A stretch of DNA of 16,743 nt from Pseudomonadota bacterium (GTDB lineage: Bacteria > Pseudomonadota > Gammaproteobacteria > Burkholderiales > Gallionellaceae): positions 1 through 16,743 of the forward strand of contig JAJXTL010000052.1 in assembly GCA_021783855.1 (NCBI GenBank), written 5' to 3'. This document shows, in pieces, positions 1 to 6,793 of this stretch (position 1 is its first letter; each line of letters starts with the position of its first letter). The notes below the pieces were generated by a model. It was not told the DNA's origin. It saw only the letters and a program-made list of their open reading frames with translations, and did no database searches. A program made the translations under genes and the position numbers.

Positions 1-1
1 G

Positions 2-304
2 ACCATTTCAACCGGCGGCGCCTATCTGTTGTCCGGCACCAGCCTGAGCGGCAATCTGACATTCCAGAGCGGACTGCGCAACGGCTTTGCCAACACCACC
101 AGCCTGCCTTCCTATACCGTATTAAATCTCGGGGCAAGCCGAAATATGAGTTTCGATAGAATAGGAGCCGTCGAAGCCAGGCTGGTAATCAACAACGTGC
201 TGGACAAGGTTTACCAAATCCGGGATGGCTCGGGAATCGGCGTATTTGCCCCGCAATATGGCCCACGACGCGGTTTGTTTGCCGGTTTGAGCAAGAAATT
301 CTGA
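2..304 (+). CDS. TonB-dependent outer-membrane receptor, C-terminal end (partial)
   Basis: This is the 3' end of a gene that begins before the window; the frame is open from base 2 to the TGA at 302-304. The roughly 100 residues look like the last strands of a TonB-dependent receptor barrel: alternating polar and hydrophobic residues, a stretch resembling the family's conserved end (RLVINNVLDKVYQIRDG, then GPRRGLFAGLSKKF) and a terminal phenylalanine, the usual outer-membrane signature read by the BAM machinery. The ligand cannot be told from this fragment. The exbB-exbD-tonB cluster starts 45 bases downstream on the same strand, which fits a receptor encoded with its own energising complex. 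A TTG inside the fragment (position 29) is not a real start. Confidence 0.85.
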   Translation, partial: TISTGGAYLLSGTSLSGNLTFQSGLRNGFANTTSLPSYTVLNLGASRNMSFDRIGAVEARLVINNVLDKVYQIRDGSGIGVFAPQYGPRRGLFAGLSKKF

Positions 305-348
305 TTAGCCGACACCCCTTTCAACCCTTCAAGATCAAAAGGACAACC

Positions 349-1002
349 ATGCAAGACATCCAGGAAGCACTTCAGGCTTTAAAATTTGGCGGCGCGATGG
401 TCTATCCGCTGCTCTTCCTCGCCGTACTGGCGATCGTCATCAGCATAGACAAGCTGTTCGTCTATTGGCGCTATGTGCGTTTGCCGCAAAAACTGCTGGA
501 TCTGGTCGAAACTTATGGCTTTGCCTGGGCCGATCTGGAACGGGATCTGGCAGCTTTAGCTCCCAATAACTACTTCGCTCGATTCTTCAGGGTCATCATC
601 GAAAATCGGGTAAAACCTGCCTGGTGGGTTGAATCCCGTGCCGGCGACGAGGCAAAGCTGATCGAAAACTCCCTGAGCCGTGGTCTTTGGGTACTGGAAA
701 CCGTGGTAACAGCCGCGCCGCTCCTGGGTCTTCTGGGCACCATCACCGGCATGATGCATTCATTCCAGCTCATCGGCGGAAACGGCCTGGTGGATCCTAC
801 CGGCGTTACCGGCGGGGTGGCTCAGGCGCTGATCGCCACGGCGTTGGGTTTATTCATTGCGATCACCGCACTGTTTGCCTTCAACTTCTTTTCACACCGC
901 CAGTCGCAGGCGCTCGACGAGATGGAGCGACTGGGCACCCGTTTGCTGGACAATATCCGTCTGGATGAACAGGAGAGGGAAACAGACCATGAAACTGCGT
1001 AG
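349..1002 (+). CDS. exbB: ExbB/MotA/TolQ-family proton channel protein
   Basis: Inner-membrane protein that, with ExbD, uses the proton gradient to energise TonB. The 217-residue product has the three membrane segments expected of ExbB: one near the N terminus (from GAMVYPLLFLAVLAIVIS) and two late ones (around VVTAAPLLGLLGTITGMM and GVAQALIATALGLFIAI). The long cytoplasmic loop lies between the first and second. The GLLGTITGMM and ALIATALGL stretches are the conserved MotA/TolQ/ExbB core. An AAAAGGA Shine-Dalgarno lies 5 bases before the ATG. The stop overlaps the exbD start by 14 bases, so the two are translationally linked. TolQ is a relative, but the neighbouring receptor and tonB argue for ExbB. 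Confidence 0.93.
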   Translation: MQDIQEALQALKFGGAMVYPLLFLAVLAIVISIDKLFVYWRYVRLPQKLLDLVETYGFAWADLERDLAALAPNNYFARFFRVIIENRVKPAWWVESRAGDEAKLIENSLSRGLWVLETVVTAAPLLGLLGTITGMMHSFQLIGGNGLVDPTGVTGGVAQALIATALGLFIAITALFAFNFFSHRQSQALDEMERLGTRLLDNIRLDEQERETDHETA

Positions 1003-1393
1003 ATCACGAAAGCCTGCGAAGGGGCGCATTGAAATCATCCCGATGATAGACGTGATGTTTTTTCTGCTGGCGACCTTCATGTTAGCCTCCTTGTCGATGC
1101 AGAACCTGCACTCGCTGACCGTCAACCTGCCCGCCGGACATGCCGCCCCGATGCAGGCCAAGACGCCGGTGACGCTCACCATCACACAGGATAGTAAAAT
1201 TTTTATCGGCAAAACACAGGTGACACTGGATACACTGGCAGCGACCTTAAAGCCGCTGTTGCAAACGCCTGAGTCCAGCGTGATCGTCGCCGCCGACAGT
1301 GCAACGCCCAACGGCATCACAGTCCAGGCCATGTTGCGCGCAAGAGAAGCAGGCGCACAGCACTTTCTCATCGCCGTCAAACATGTCGACTAA
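989..1393 (+). CDS. exbD: ExbD/TolR-family biopolymer transport protein
   Basis: Partner of ExbB: a single-span inner-membrane protein with a periplasmic domain. The 134-residue product starts at the ATG at 989, preceded by AGGAGAGG (971-978). A longer reading of the frame from 857 would run deep into exbB and has no support. A basic N terminus (MKLRRSRKPAKGR) is followed by IEIIPMIDVMFFLLATFML, whose membrane aspartate is the conserved proton-carrying residue of ExbD/TolR. The periplasmic part (from about residue 45) is rich in small residues and Thr and ends with the family-typical stretch containing IVAADSATPNG. The gene overlaps exbB by 14 bases. A strong palindrome begins just after its stop. 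Confidence 0.92.
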   Translation: MKLRRSRKPAKGRIEIIPMIDVMFFLLATFMLASLSMQNLHSLTVNLPAGHAAPMQAKTPVTLTITQDSKIFIGKTQVTLDTLAATLKPLLQTPESSVIVAADSATPNGITVQAMLRAREAGAQHFLIAVKHVD

Positions 1394-1411
1394 TGCTCTC
1401 CCTCATCCAAA

Positions 1412-1432
1412 CCCTCTCCCGGAGGGAGAGGG
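1412..1432. repeat. Perfect 9-bp palindrome between exbD and tonB
   Basis: CCCTCTCCC (1412-1420) and GGGAGAGGG (1424-1432) form a perfect 9-bp stem with a three-base loop (GGA). The flanking CTCTCCCTCATCCAAA (from 1395) makes it look like a dispersed repeat of the CTCTCCC/GGGAGAG kind that I recognise from many proteobacterial genomes. The right arm is the only good Shine-Dalgarno-like sequence ahead of the likely tonB start at 1440, so the hairpin would hide the tonB ribosome-binding site. There is no T-run after it, so it is not a classical intrinsic terminator. Confidence 0.85.
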
Positions 1433-1439
1433 GACAAAC

Positions 1440-2093
1440 GTGTTGCTACGCAAGTTTCACGTTAATGACAGTCCCTGGCGCAGGCTACCCTGGACCCTGC
1501 CGACAGCACTCGCGCTGGGAGGCGCGACACTTTGGGCTGCCGCCTATTTCACGGGAAAACCCGTCGATCGGCTCCCTGAACCACCTGCCATCGAGGCACA
1601 GGTAATCGAAATTCCTGTGACCGGCAAGCCGCCTCAGGAAAAGAAAGCTGCGCCGTCCACACCTCAGACGCCACAGCGCGCACCAGCCAGCCCCAGCCCG
1701 CCTGCCATCCGGGAAGAAAAAGCGCCTGCCGCACCAGCTCCACCTCAACCGGCAACGCCTGCCCCGCCCCAGACAGCAGCCATGTCCAAAGCCGCACCCG
1801 ATGCAGCCGTCTCGAATCTCGCGGCAAGCAGCGGCGCGCAGGCTATCGTACGCCCCATGCCGCAAATTCCTGATGATCTAAGACAGGAGGCGCTGAGCAC
1901 TGCGGCCACCGCGCGCTTTCATGTGGCAACTGACGGCACCGTGACAGTTGAACTCGTCAAACCCACCCCCAACCCCAGACTCAATCGCCTGTTGCTCGAC
2001 ACCCTGAAAAACTGGCGCTTCTTTCCCGCCATGAAAGATGGAAAACCTGTTGAATCTACACAGGAAATTTCAATCAAGGTCGACGTGCAATAG
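1440..2093 (+). CDS. tonB: TonB-like energy transducer
   Basis: Periplasm-spanning protein that passes ExbBD energy to outer-membrane receptors. Layout with the GTG at 1440 as start (217 residues): short basic N terminus, one membrane segment (LPTALALGGATLWAAAYF), a long Pro/Ala-rich spacer (about residues 60-125), and a C-terminal TonB domain (ATARFHVATDGTVTVELV, then LLDTLKNWRFFPAMKDGKPV). The start is uncertain. The frame is open further upstream, and an ATG at 1383 would overlap exbD by 11 bases, but that form has no Shine-Dalgarno and would translate the palindrome into ALPHPNPLPEGEG, a peptide typical of read-through repeats. GTG 1440 has AGAGG about 8 bases ahead. The usual YP motif before the C-terminal domain is replaced by MPQIPDDLR. 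Confidence 0.85.
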   Translation: MLLRKFHVNDSPWRRLPWTLPTALALGGATLWAAAYFTGKPVDRLPEPPAIEAQVIEIPVTGKPPQEKKAAPSTPQTPQRAPASPSPPAIREEKAPAAPAPPQPATPAPPQTAAMSKAAPDAAVSNLAASSGAQAIVRPMPQIPDDLRQEALSTAATARFHVATDGTVTVELVKPTPNPRLNRLLLDTLKNWRFFPAMKDGKPVESTQEISIKVDVQ

Positions 2094-2217
2094 CTAAAAA
2101 CATTTTTTCAACAACACAAAGACACGAAGTGCGGCTCATTCTTCTTTACAATGCGCGCTGTTCCCGCTTGCGACTGACCATTCACCACTTACCACTTACC
2201 ACTTACGACTCACCAAC
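2094..2217 (+). promoter_or_regulatory. tonB-aroE intergenic region with possible aroE promoter
   Basis: This gap of 124 bases holds a possible -10 box, TACAAT (2147-2152), without a convincing -35 box. It also contains ACACAAAGACACGAAG (2114-2129), which resembles a simple dispersed repeat common in environmental proteobacteria. The 3' third is the heptamer repeat listed separately. No clear Shine-Dalgarno precedes the aroE ATG. The promoter call is weak. Confidence 0.35.
2172..2213. repeat. Heptamer tandem repeat ending at the aroE start
   Basis: Six consecutive 7-base units run GACTGAC, CATTCAC, CACTTAC, CACTTAC, CACTTAC, GACTCAC, then CAAC directly before the aroE ATG at 2218. The three central units are identical and the outer ones share the frame nnnTnAC or nnCTnAC. 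It resembles the short tandem heptamer repeats known from cyanobacteria and some other bacteria. It occupies the place where a ribosome-binding site would be expected. Confidence 0.75.
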
Positions 2218-3051
2218 ATGACAGACCGTTACGCCGTGATCGGCAACCCCATCTCACACAGCAAATCGCCGCAAATCCACCAGATGTTTGCCGAACAAAC
2301 CGGTGAAGACATCCGCTATGAAGCCATCGAATCACCGCCGGACGGTTTCGCCGCTACCATAGAACGACTGCGCGAGGCAGGTTACAAGGGTTGCAATGTC
2401 ACCGTGCCTTTTAAATTTAACGCATTCAAGATCGCTACCGAACTGAGCGAGAGGGCACGGGCAGCCGAGGCGGTTAATACGCTCAGCTTTGCAGGCGATT
2501 CCATCCGTGGCGACAACACCGACGGCGCAGGATTGGTGCGTGACATTGAGCAGAATCTCGGCATTTCGTTACAGGATAAAAAAGTCTTGTTAATGGGCGC
2601 TGGCGGCGCATCCTATGGCGTGGTTTTGCCGCTACTGACAGCTGGCGCAGCGCTGTCCATTGCCAATCGCACCCCCGAGCGTGCAGTCGAGCTGGCGATG
2701 AAATTTGCAACCTCATCAGTCCGGGGCGGCGGCTATGCCGATCTGACAGGCTCGCAATTCGATGTCATCATCAACGCCACTTCCGCAGGCCTGACGAATA
2801 GTGAAATCCCGCTACCTCCCTCCCCACTTTTTCCAAAGGGGAGACAGGGGGGGATTTTTGCCGAAGGTTCGTTGGCCTACGACATGATGTATGGACGCGA
2901 GACGCCGTTCATGGCGTTTGCCCGAGCCAACGGTGCGGCTATCGTAGCGGACGGCCTGGGGATGCTCATCGAACAGGCAGCCGAGGCATTTTATATCTGG
3001 CGCGATGTGCGGCCCGAAACCGCGCCTGTCATCGAAAAACTACGAGCATGA
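2218..3051 (+). CDS. aroE: Shikimate 5-dehydrogenase
   Basis: NADPH-dependent reduction of 3-dehydroshikimate to shikimate in aromatic amino acid synthesis; cytoplasmic. The 277-residue protein is full length. The N-terminal substrate domain has NPISHSKSP (10-18), NVTVPFK with catalytic Lys66, and GDNTDG with Asp102. The nucleotide-binding loop is GAGGAS (127-132), followed by ANRTPERA, the NADP-preferring motif. The C-terminal part has LAYDMMYG and DGLGMLIEQAAEAF. Odd point: between NATSAGL and LAYDMMYG the protein carries about 10 extra residues (around 196-214, including PPSPLFPKGRQGG) encoded by a palindromic repeat. The insertion keeps the frame and probably lies in a surface loop. The end overlaps mtgA by 4 bases (ATGA). 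Confidence 0.95.
   Translation: MTDRYAVIGNPISHSKSPQIHQMFAEQTGEDIRYEAIESPPDGFAATIERLREAGYKGCNVTVPFKFNAFKIATELSERARAAEAVNTLSFAGDSIRGDNTDGAGLVRDIEQNLGISLQDKKVLLMGAGGASYGVVLPLLTAGAALSIANRTPERAVELAMKFATSSVRGGGYADLTGSQFDVIINATSAGLTNSEIPLPPSPLFPKGRQGGIFAEGSLAYDMMYGRETPFMAFARANGAAIVADGLGMLIEQAAEAFYIWRDVRPETAPVIEKLRA
2804..2857. repeat. Nested palindromic repeat inside aroE
   Basis: Two nested inverted arms: outer AAATCCC (2804-2810) with GGGATTT (2851-2857), and inner CTCCCC (2820-2825) with GGGGAG (2838-2843) around ACTTTTTCCAAA. The composition and arms match a family of AAATCCC...GGGATTT repeats I know as dispersed elements in several bacterial lineages. It is translated in frame as part of aroE, giving PLPPSPLFPKGRQGGI. 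Confidence 0.75.
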
Positions 3052-3743
3052 AAACACTCTGGGGCTGGCTGTGGCGCGGCATGACGATCGCCTTCCTGTT
3101 GCTGCTGCTTTATCAGGTATGGATATTTGCACATGTTCTCTGGTGGATCAAATATAACCCGTCCACCAGCGCTTTCATGGAAACCCGACTGGCGGCCATG
3201 CAGGACACCAATCCGGATGCCAGACTTCAGTACAGTTGGGTGCCTTATGCCAAGATTTCCAACAACCTGAAACGCGCGCTGGTTGCCTCTGAAGATGCCA
3301 ACTTTGTCGACCATGAGGGTTTTGACTGGGACGGCATACAAAAAGCCTACCAGAAAGACATCAAGAAGGGAAAAATCGTTGCAGGCGGCTCCACCATCAG
3401 CCAGCAACTGGCCAAAAATCTGTTTCTTTCTGGAAAACGCTCGCCTTTTCGCAAGATTGAGGAAGCGGCGATCACCGTAATGATGGAAGCCGTGATGGAC
3501 AAGCAGCGCATCTTCGAGATTTATCTCAACGTCATCGAATGGGGCAACGGCGTGTTCGGCGCTGAGGCTGCCGCGCGTCATTACTATCACATCAGCGCCT
3601 CACAACTCTCGGCAGCGCAAGCCGCCAAGCTGGCTGCGATGGTGCCCAATCCGCGCTATTACGACAAACACTTCAACGCGCCCGGCCTGATGAAGAAGAC
3701 CGGCATCATCATGGTACGCATGAATTCATCGGATATTCCGTAA
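3048..3743 (+). CDS. mtgA: Monofunctional biosynthetic peptidoglycan transglycosylase
   Basis: Polymerises lipid II into glycan strands at the periplasmic face of the inner membrane (GT51 family). The 231-residue product has one N-terminal anchor (GMTIAFLLLLLYQVWIFA). It then shows the GT51 motifs in order: ALVASEDANFVDHEGFDW with catalytic Glu82, KIVAGGSTISQQLAKNLFL, RKIEEAAITVMME, and KQRIFEIYLNVIEWGNGVFG. There is no transpeptidase domain, so it is the monofunctional form rather than a class A PBP. The ATG overlaps the aroE stop (ATGA), implying coupled translation. The gene faces lysA, which converges from the other strand 104 bases away. Confidence 0.95.
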   Translation: MKTLWGWLWRGMTIAFLLLLLYQVWIFAHVLWWIKYNPSTSAFMETRLAAMQDTNPDARLQYSWVPYAKISNNLKRALVASEDANFVDHEGFDWDGIQKAYQKDIKKGKIVAGGSTISQQLAKNLFLSGKRSPFRKIEEAAITVMMEAVMDKQRIFEIYLNVIEWGNGVFGAEAAARHYYHISASQLSAAQAAKLAAMVPNPRYYDKHFNAPGLMKKTGIIMVRMNSSDIP

Positions 3744-3795
3744 ACAGGCAGTTTGTGGTAACACCCCTGCCGGAACAAAAGTTTTTCGCAACGGA

Positions 3796-3847
3796 ACCGC
3801 ATCGTTCTCGTACATGCCGAATGATGCGGTGCGTGCCTTACCGCATC
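3796..3847. repeat. Three-copy palindromic repeat at the lysA 3' end
   Basis: The 8-mer ACCGCATC occurs at 3796-3803 and 3840-3847, and its exact complement GATGCGGT at 3823-3830. The middle copy can pair with either neighbour, giving two alternative hairpins (loops of 19 and 9 bases). The right copy lies directly against the lysA stop (CTA, 3848-3850), so the gene ends at the repeat. There is no adjacent T-run on either strand. It resembles the CGTAGGATGCGGT repeats scattered through many proteobacterial genomes. Confidence 0.75.
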
Positions 3848-5095
3848 CTACGCAATAACCTTTTCTCCGGCAAATAACTGCCGCACATTTTCACGTTCGC
3901 GCACCAGGTGCACCGCAGCCCCGTCCACCATCACTTCGGCGGCACGCGGCCTGGTGTTGTAATTGGAGCTCATGCTCATCCCGTAAGCACCCGCCGACAT
4001 CACCGCCAGCAACGATTGCGGGGCGATGGCCAGTTCGCGCGCATGGCCTAAAAAGTCGCCCGTCTCGCAGATAGGGCCGACCACTTCGTAGGTCTGCATA
4101 TCATGATCTTCGCGCACCACCGGCAAAATACCGTGATAGGCATCGTACAGCGCCGGGCGCATCAGATCGTTCATCGCGGCGTCCACGATGGCGAAATTTT
4201 TTTCTTCACCGGGCTTGATGTATTCCACGCGCGTGAGCAACACGCCTGCATTGCCGACCAGCACCCGTCCCGGCTCCAGAATGAGTTTCTGCTTGCGCCC
4301 CTGCAATGCGGAAAGCAGCGCCGCGATGTAATCGGAAATCGCAGGCGGCGTCTCGTCCTGGTAGCAAATCCCCAGGCCCCCGCCCAGGTCGAGGTGCTCC
4401 AGCTCTATTCCCTCATGCGATAACGCATCCACCAGCAGCAATACCTTTTCAACGGCCGCGATAAACGGACTGGTCTCGGTCAGCTGCGAGCCGATATGAC
4501 AGTCCATGCCGGTGATGCGCAGGTTGCTCAGCTTGGCCGCCTTGCGATACAAGGCAATCGCCTCGGTGTACGCCACGCCGAATTTGTTCTGCTTCAATCC
4601 GGTGGAAATATAAGGATGGGTTTTCGCATCCACGTCCGGGTTCACGCGCAGGCTGATGAAAGCCGTCTTGCCCATGCTGCCCGCCACTTCGTTCAGCCTG
4701 TCCAACTCGGCGGCCGATTCCACGTTAAAGCACAGAATATCGGCCTCCAGTGCCATGCGCATTTCTGAAGTCGTCTTGCCCACGCCAGAAAACACCACCT
4801 TGCGCGCATCGCCGCCCGCCGCCAGCACCCGCTGCAATTCCCCACCCGAGACGATATCGAAACCCGCACCCAGACGCGCGAATACGTTCAGGATTGCAAG
4901 ATTGGCATTGGCTTTCACCGCATAACAGACCAGATGATCCCGCCCTTGCAGGGCGTCGGAAAACTGACGAAAACCTTCAGTCAAGGCAGCACGCGAATAC
5001 ACATAACAGGGTGTATCATACAGCGCCGCGATGTCTGCCAGCGGCACCTGTTCAGCATGTAATTGATTATTCTTATAGCTAAAGTGATTGCTCAT
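3848..5095 (-). CDS. lysA: Diaminopimelate decarboxylase
   Basis: PLP enzyme for the last step of lysine synthesis, meso-diaminopimelate to L-lysine and CO2; cytoplasmic. The 415-residue product has the full fold-III signature: CYAVKANAN with the PLP lysine Lys61, MDCHIGSQLTE, the glycine-rich phosphate loop DLGGGLGICY, ILEPGRVLVGNAGVLLTRVEYIKPG, VGPICETGDFLG with the substrate-site cysteine, and AGAYGMSMSSNYN. The ATG is two bases after the stop of the upstream lipoprotein gene, so the pair forms an operon. The TAG stop touches a palindromic repeat. The frequent partner dapF is not next to it here. Confidence 0.96.
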   Translation of the reverse strand: MSNHFSYKNNQLHAEQVPLADIAALYDTPCYVYSRAALTEGFRQFSDALQGRDHLVCYAVKANANLAILNVFARLGAGFDIVSGGELQRVLAAGGDARKVVFSGVGKTTSEMRMALEADILCFNVESAAELDRLNEVAGSMGKTAFISLRVNPDVDAKTHPYISTGLKQNKFGVAYTEAIALYRKAAKLSNLRITGMDCHIGSQLTETSPFIAAVEKVLLLVDALSHEGIELEHLDLGGGLGICYQDETPPAISDYIAALLSALQGRKQKLILEPGRVLVGNAGVLLTRVEYIKPGEEKNFAIVDAAMNDLMRPALYDAYHGILPVVREDHDMQTYEVVGPICETGDFLGHARELAIAPQSLLAVMSAGAYGMSMSSNYNTRPRAAEVMVDGAAVHLVRERENVRQLFAGEKVIA

Positions 5096-5097
5096 GA

Positions 5098-5283
5098 TTA
5101 TTTACCTGCGGGCGGAACCGAAGAGGCCGCCGTAATCGCCGGGACTGCGGATGCCGCCGGTGCAACGGATGCGGCGGCCTTGTGCACAACAGGCACAGGC
5201 ATGGTCAGCGGGCCTTTTCGCCCGCAACCTTGCAACAACAGCGCGAAAACAACGATAATGCCAACTGATGTTTTAAGCCGCAT
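5098..5283 (-). CDS. lptM: Small LptM-like lipoprotein
   Basis: A 61-residue lipoprotein. The N-terminal signal (MRLKTSVGIIVVFALLLQGC) ends in the lipobox LLQGC, followed by GRKGPL, the hallmark of the LptM/YifL family, which helps mature the LPS translocon LptD. The remainder is a low-complexity Ala/Pro/Val tail, as usual. I place the start at the ATG at 5281-5283, because an AGGGA Shine-Dalgarno lies a proper distance ahead. A GTG two codons upstream (5287-5289) would sit almost on top of that site. It precedes lysA by two bases and is divergent from cyaY, a common betaproteobacterial arrangement. Confidence 0.85.
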   Translation of the reverse strand: MRLKTSVGIIVVFALLLQGCGRKGPLTMPVPVVHKAAASVAPAASAVPAITAASSVPPAGK

Positions 5284-5328
5284 GTTCACTTCCCTGAAAT
5301 TTAAAGAGCGAGATTATAAAGGTTTCCC

Positions 5329-5631
5329 ATGAACGAGAGTGAATTCAACCAACTGGCCGATGTTGCACTGACAAGAATAGAAACAGCTATCGATGAGTGC
5401 GGGGTCGATTGCAACCGCAGCGGCAACCTGCTGGAAGTCGAATTCGACAACGGAACTAAGATCATCATCAACCGGCACGACATCAACCAGGAAATCTGGG
5501 TCGCCGCTAAATCAGGCGGATTTCATTACGCCTGGCAGGGCGCTGCATGGATCAGCCAGCGCGATGGCAGCGACCTGTACGCAAAATTGACTGAGCTGTT
5601 TACCGCACAGGGTGAAACAATCGATTTCTGA
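5329..5631 (+). CDS. cyaY: Iron donor protein CyaY (bacterial frataxin)
   Basis: Frataxin homologue that binds iron and modulates iron-sulfur cluster assembly with IscS; cytoplasmic. The 100-residue length is normal. The first helix carries the acidic iron-binding ridge (MNESEFNQLADVALTRIETAIDE). The sheet contains LEVEFDNGTKIIINRHD, EIWVAAKSGGFHYAW and the C-terminal LYAKLTELF, all family-conserved. It is divergent from lptM-lysA with 45 bases between start codons, and is closed by a strong terminator. Confidence 0.95.
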   Translation: MNESEFNQLADVALTRIETAIDECGVDCNRSGNLLEVEFDNGTKIIINRHDINQEIWVAAKSGGFHYAWQGAAWISQRDGSDLYAKLTELFTAQGETIDF

Positions 5632-5700
5632 ACTGCAGTCAATTCAGAAGCTGATTTGACTTTCACCTCCCAGTCAAGTACGCCCTGTCGGGCGCGGCAT

Positions 5701-5730
5701 AAAAAAACGCCCGGAACGGGCGTTTTTTTA
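5701..5730. terminator. Bidirectional terminator between cyaY and sodB
   Basis: A7, then CGCCCG, loop GAA, CGGGCG, then T7 (5701-5729). The symmetric A-run and T-run let the hairpin terminate cyaY on the plus strand and sodB on the minus strand. A second small hairpin, CGCCC-TGTC-GGGCG, lies just upstream (5681-5694). Confidence 0.92.
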
Positions 5731-5770
5731 TTGCAAATATATTGCCAAGCCGATGATCGCGATTCGTCGC

Positions 5771-6355
5771 TCAGGCGAAATTTTTCGCGACGAAGTCCCA
5801 GTTGATCAGATTATTCAAATAAGTTTCGACAAATTTCGGACGCATATTGCGGTAATCGATATAGTAGGCATGTTCCCATACGTCTACGCACAGCAAGGCT
5901 TTGTCAGCGGTAGTCAGCGGTGTGCCGGCAGCGCCCATGTTAACGATGTCAAGCGTACCGTCGGCCTTCTTTACCAGCCATGTCCAGCCTGAACCGAAAT
6001 TGCCGACCGCCGAAGTCTGGAAAGCCTTTTTGAAATCATCCAGGCTGCCCCATTTGGCGTTAATTGCAGCGGCCAGTGCGCCCGCTGGCGTACCGCCGCC
6101 GGCAGGCTTCATGCAGTTCCAGAAGAAGGTATGATTCCATACTTGAGCTGCATTGTTGTAAATGCCGCCGGCAGGTGCCTTCTTGATGATAGCTTCCAGA
6201 TCCAGCGACTCGAATTCAGTGCCCTTGATCAGGTTGTTCAGGTTGGTCACATACGCCTGATGGTGCTTGGCATAGTGATACTCGAATGTTTCCTTGGACA
6301 TGTGTGGCTGCAATGCATCCATTGCGTAAGGCAGGGCTGGCAGAGTATGTTCCAT
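5771..6355 (-). CDS. sodB: Superoxide dismutase, Fe type
   Basis: Converts superoxide to oxygen and hydrogen peroxide in the cytoplasm. The 194-residue product shows all metal ligands: His27 (EYHYAKHH), His75 ([10 protein letters not shown]), Asp158 and His162 ([13 protein letters not shown]). The glutamine in NNAAQVWNH (Gln71), together with GGIYNNAAQ and GTPLTTADK, points to the iron rather than the manganese form. A GAGGAAA Shine-Dalgarno precedes the ATG. It lies downstream of fdxA in the same direction, 114 bases apart. I saw no clear iron-responsive operator. Confidence 0.96.
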   Translation of the reverse strand: MEHTLPALPYAMDALQPHMSKETFEYHYAKHHQAYVTNLNNLIKGTEFESLDLEAIIKKAPAGGIYNNAAQVWNHTFFWNCMKPAGGGTPAGALAAAINAKWGSLDDFKKAFQTSAVGNFGSGWTWLVKKADGTLDIVNMGAAGTPLTTADKALLCVDVWEHAYYIDYRNMRPKFVETYLNNLINWDFVAKNFA

Positions 6356-6469
6356 GTTATTTCCTCTTTTTTAAAAGTTGCAAATTTTACAGGCTTTCGG
6401 ATGGCGAAATAATACCACAGCTTTTTACTCCGTCTTATATCAATTTGCCACGCGGAGACCATGAGCAGC

Positions 6470-6793
6470 TTATCGTTCAAGCAGATGCAGCTTGACCTTC
6501 ACGCTCAGCCATTCATCCGCATCGGACGGCGGATCTTTCTTTTCGACTATTACGTCCCACAACTTGGACAGTTCCGCATTCAATGCGGTGAAATGACGCT
6601 GATCTTCGGGCAAATCATCTTCAGCAAATATCGCCTCAGCCGGGCATTCGGCCACACACAAGGTACAGTCGATGCATTCATCAGGATCTATCACCAGAAA
6701 GTTCGGGCCTTCACGAAAACAATCCACCGGACATACATCCACACAGTCGGTGAACTTGCATTTAATACAGCTTTCCGAAACCACATACGTCAT
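6470..6793 (-). CDS. fdxA: 7Fe ferredoxin (3Fe-4S and 4Fe-4S), FdxA type
   Basis: Small soluble electron carrier. The 107 residues match the usual length of FdxA. The N-terminal half holds nine cysteines in the seven-iron pattern: [18 protein letters not shown] (C9, C12, C17, C21, C25), then [12 protein letters not shown] (C40, C43, C46, C50). The acidic C-terminal extension (about 55 residues) is typical of the Azotobacter FdI/FdxA group. GGAG precedes the ATG. The electron partner cannot be inferred from its neighbours, which are oxidative-stress and regulatory genes. Confidence 0.95.
   Translation of the reverse strand: MTYVVSESCIKCKFTDCVDVCPVDCFREGPNFLVIDPDECIDCTLCVAECPAEAIFAEDDLPEDQRHFTALNAELSKLWDVIVEKKDPPSDADEWLSVKVKLHLLER

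Noticed and set aside
1299..1439. Longer TonB reading from upstream ATG codons (1299 or 1383)
   Set aside because: The extension lies inside exbD or the palindrome, lacks a Shine-Dalgarno, and encodes repeat-derived residues. GTG 1440 has a suitable site and gives the standard TonB N terminus.
2172..2213. CRISPR-like array
   Set aside because: The units are 7 bases in direct tandem without spacers.
3823..3847. Intrinsic terminator for mtgA or lysA
   Set aside because: The stem is good, but no T-run follows on either strand. It is better described as a palindromic repeat.
6356..6469. Fur box or clear sigma-70 promoter for sodB
   Set aside because: The region is AT-rich with a TATTAT-like hexamer, but I found no properly spaced -35 and no convincing 19-bp Fur palindrome.
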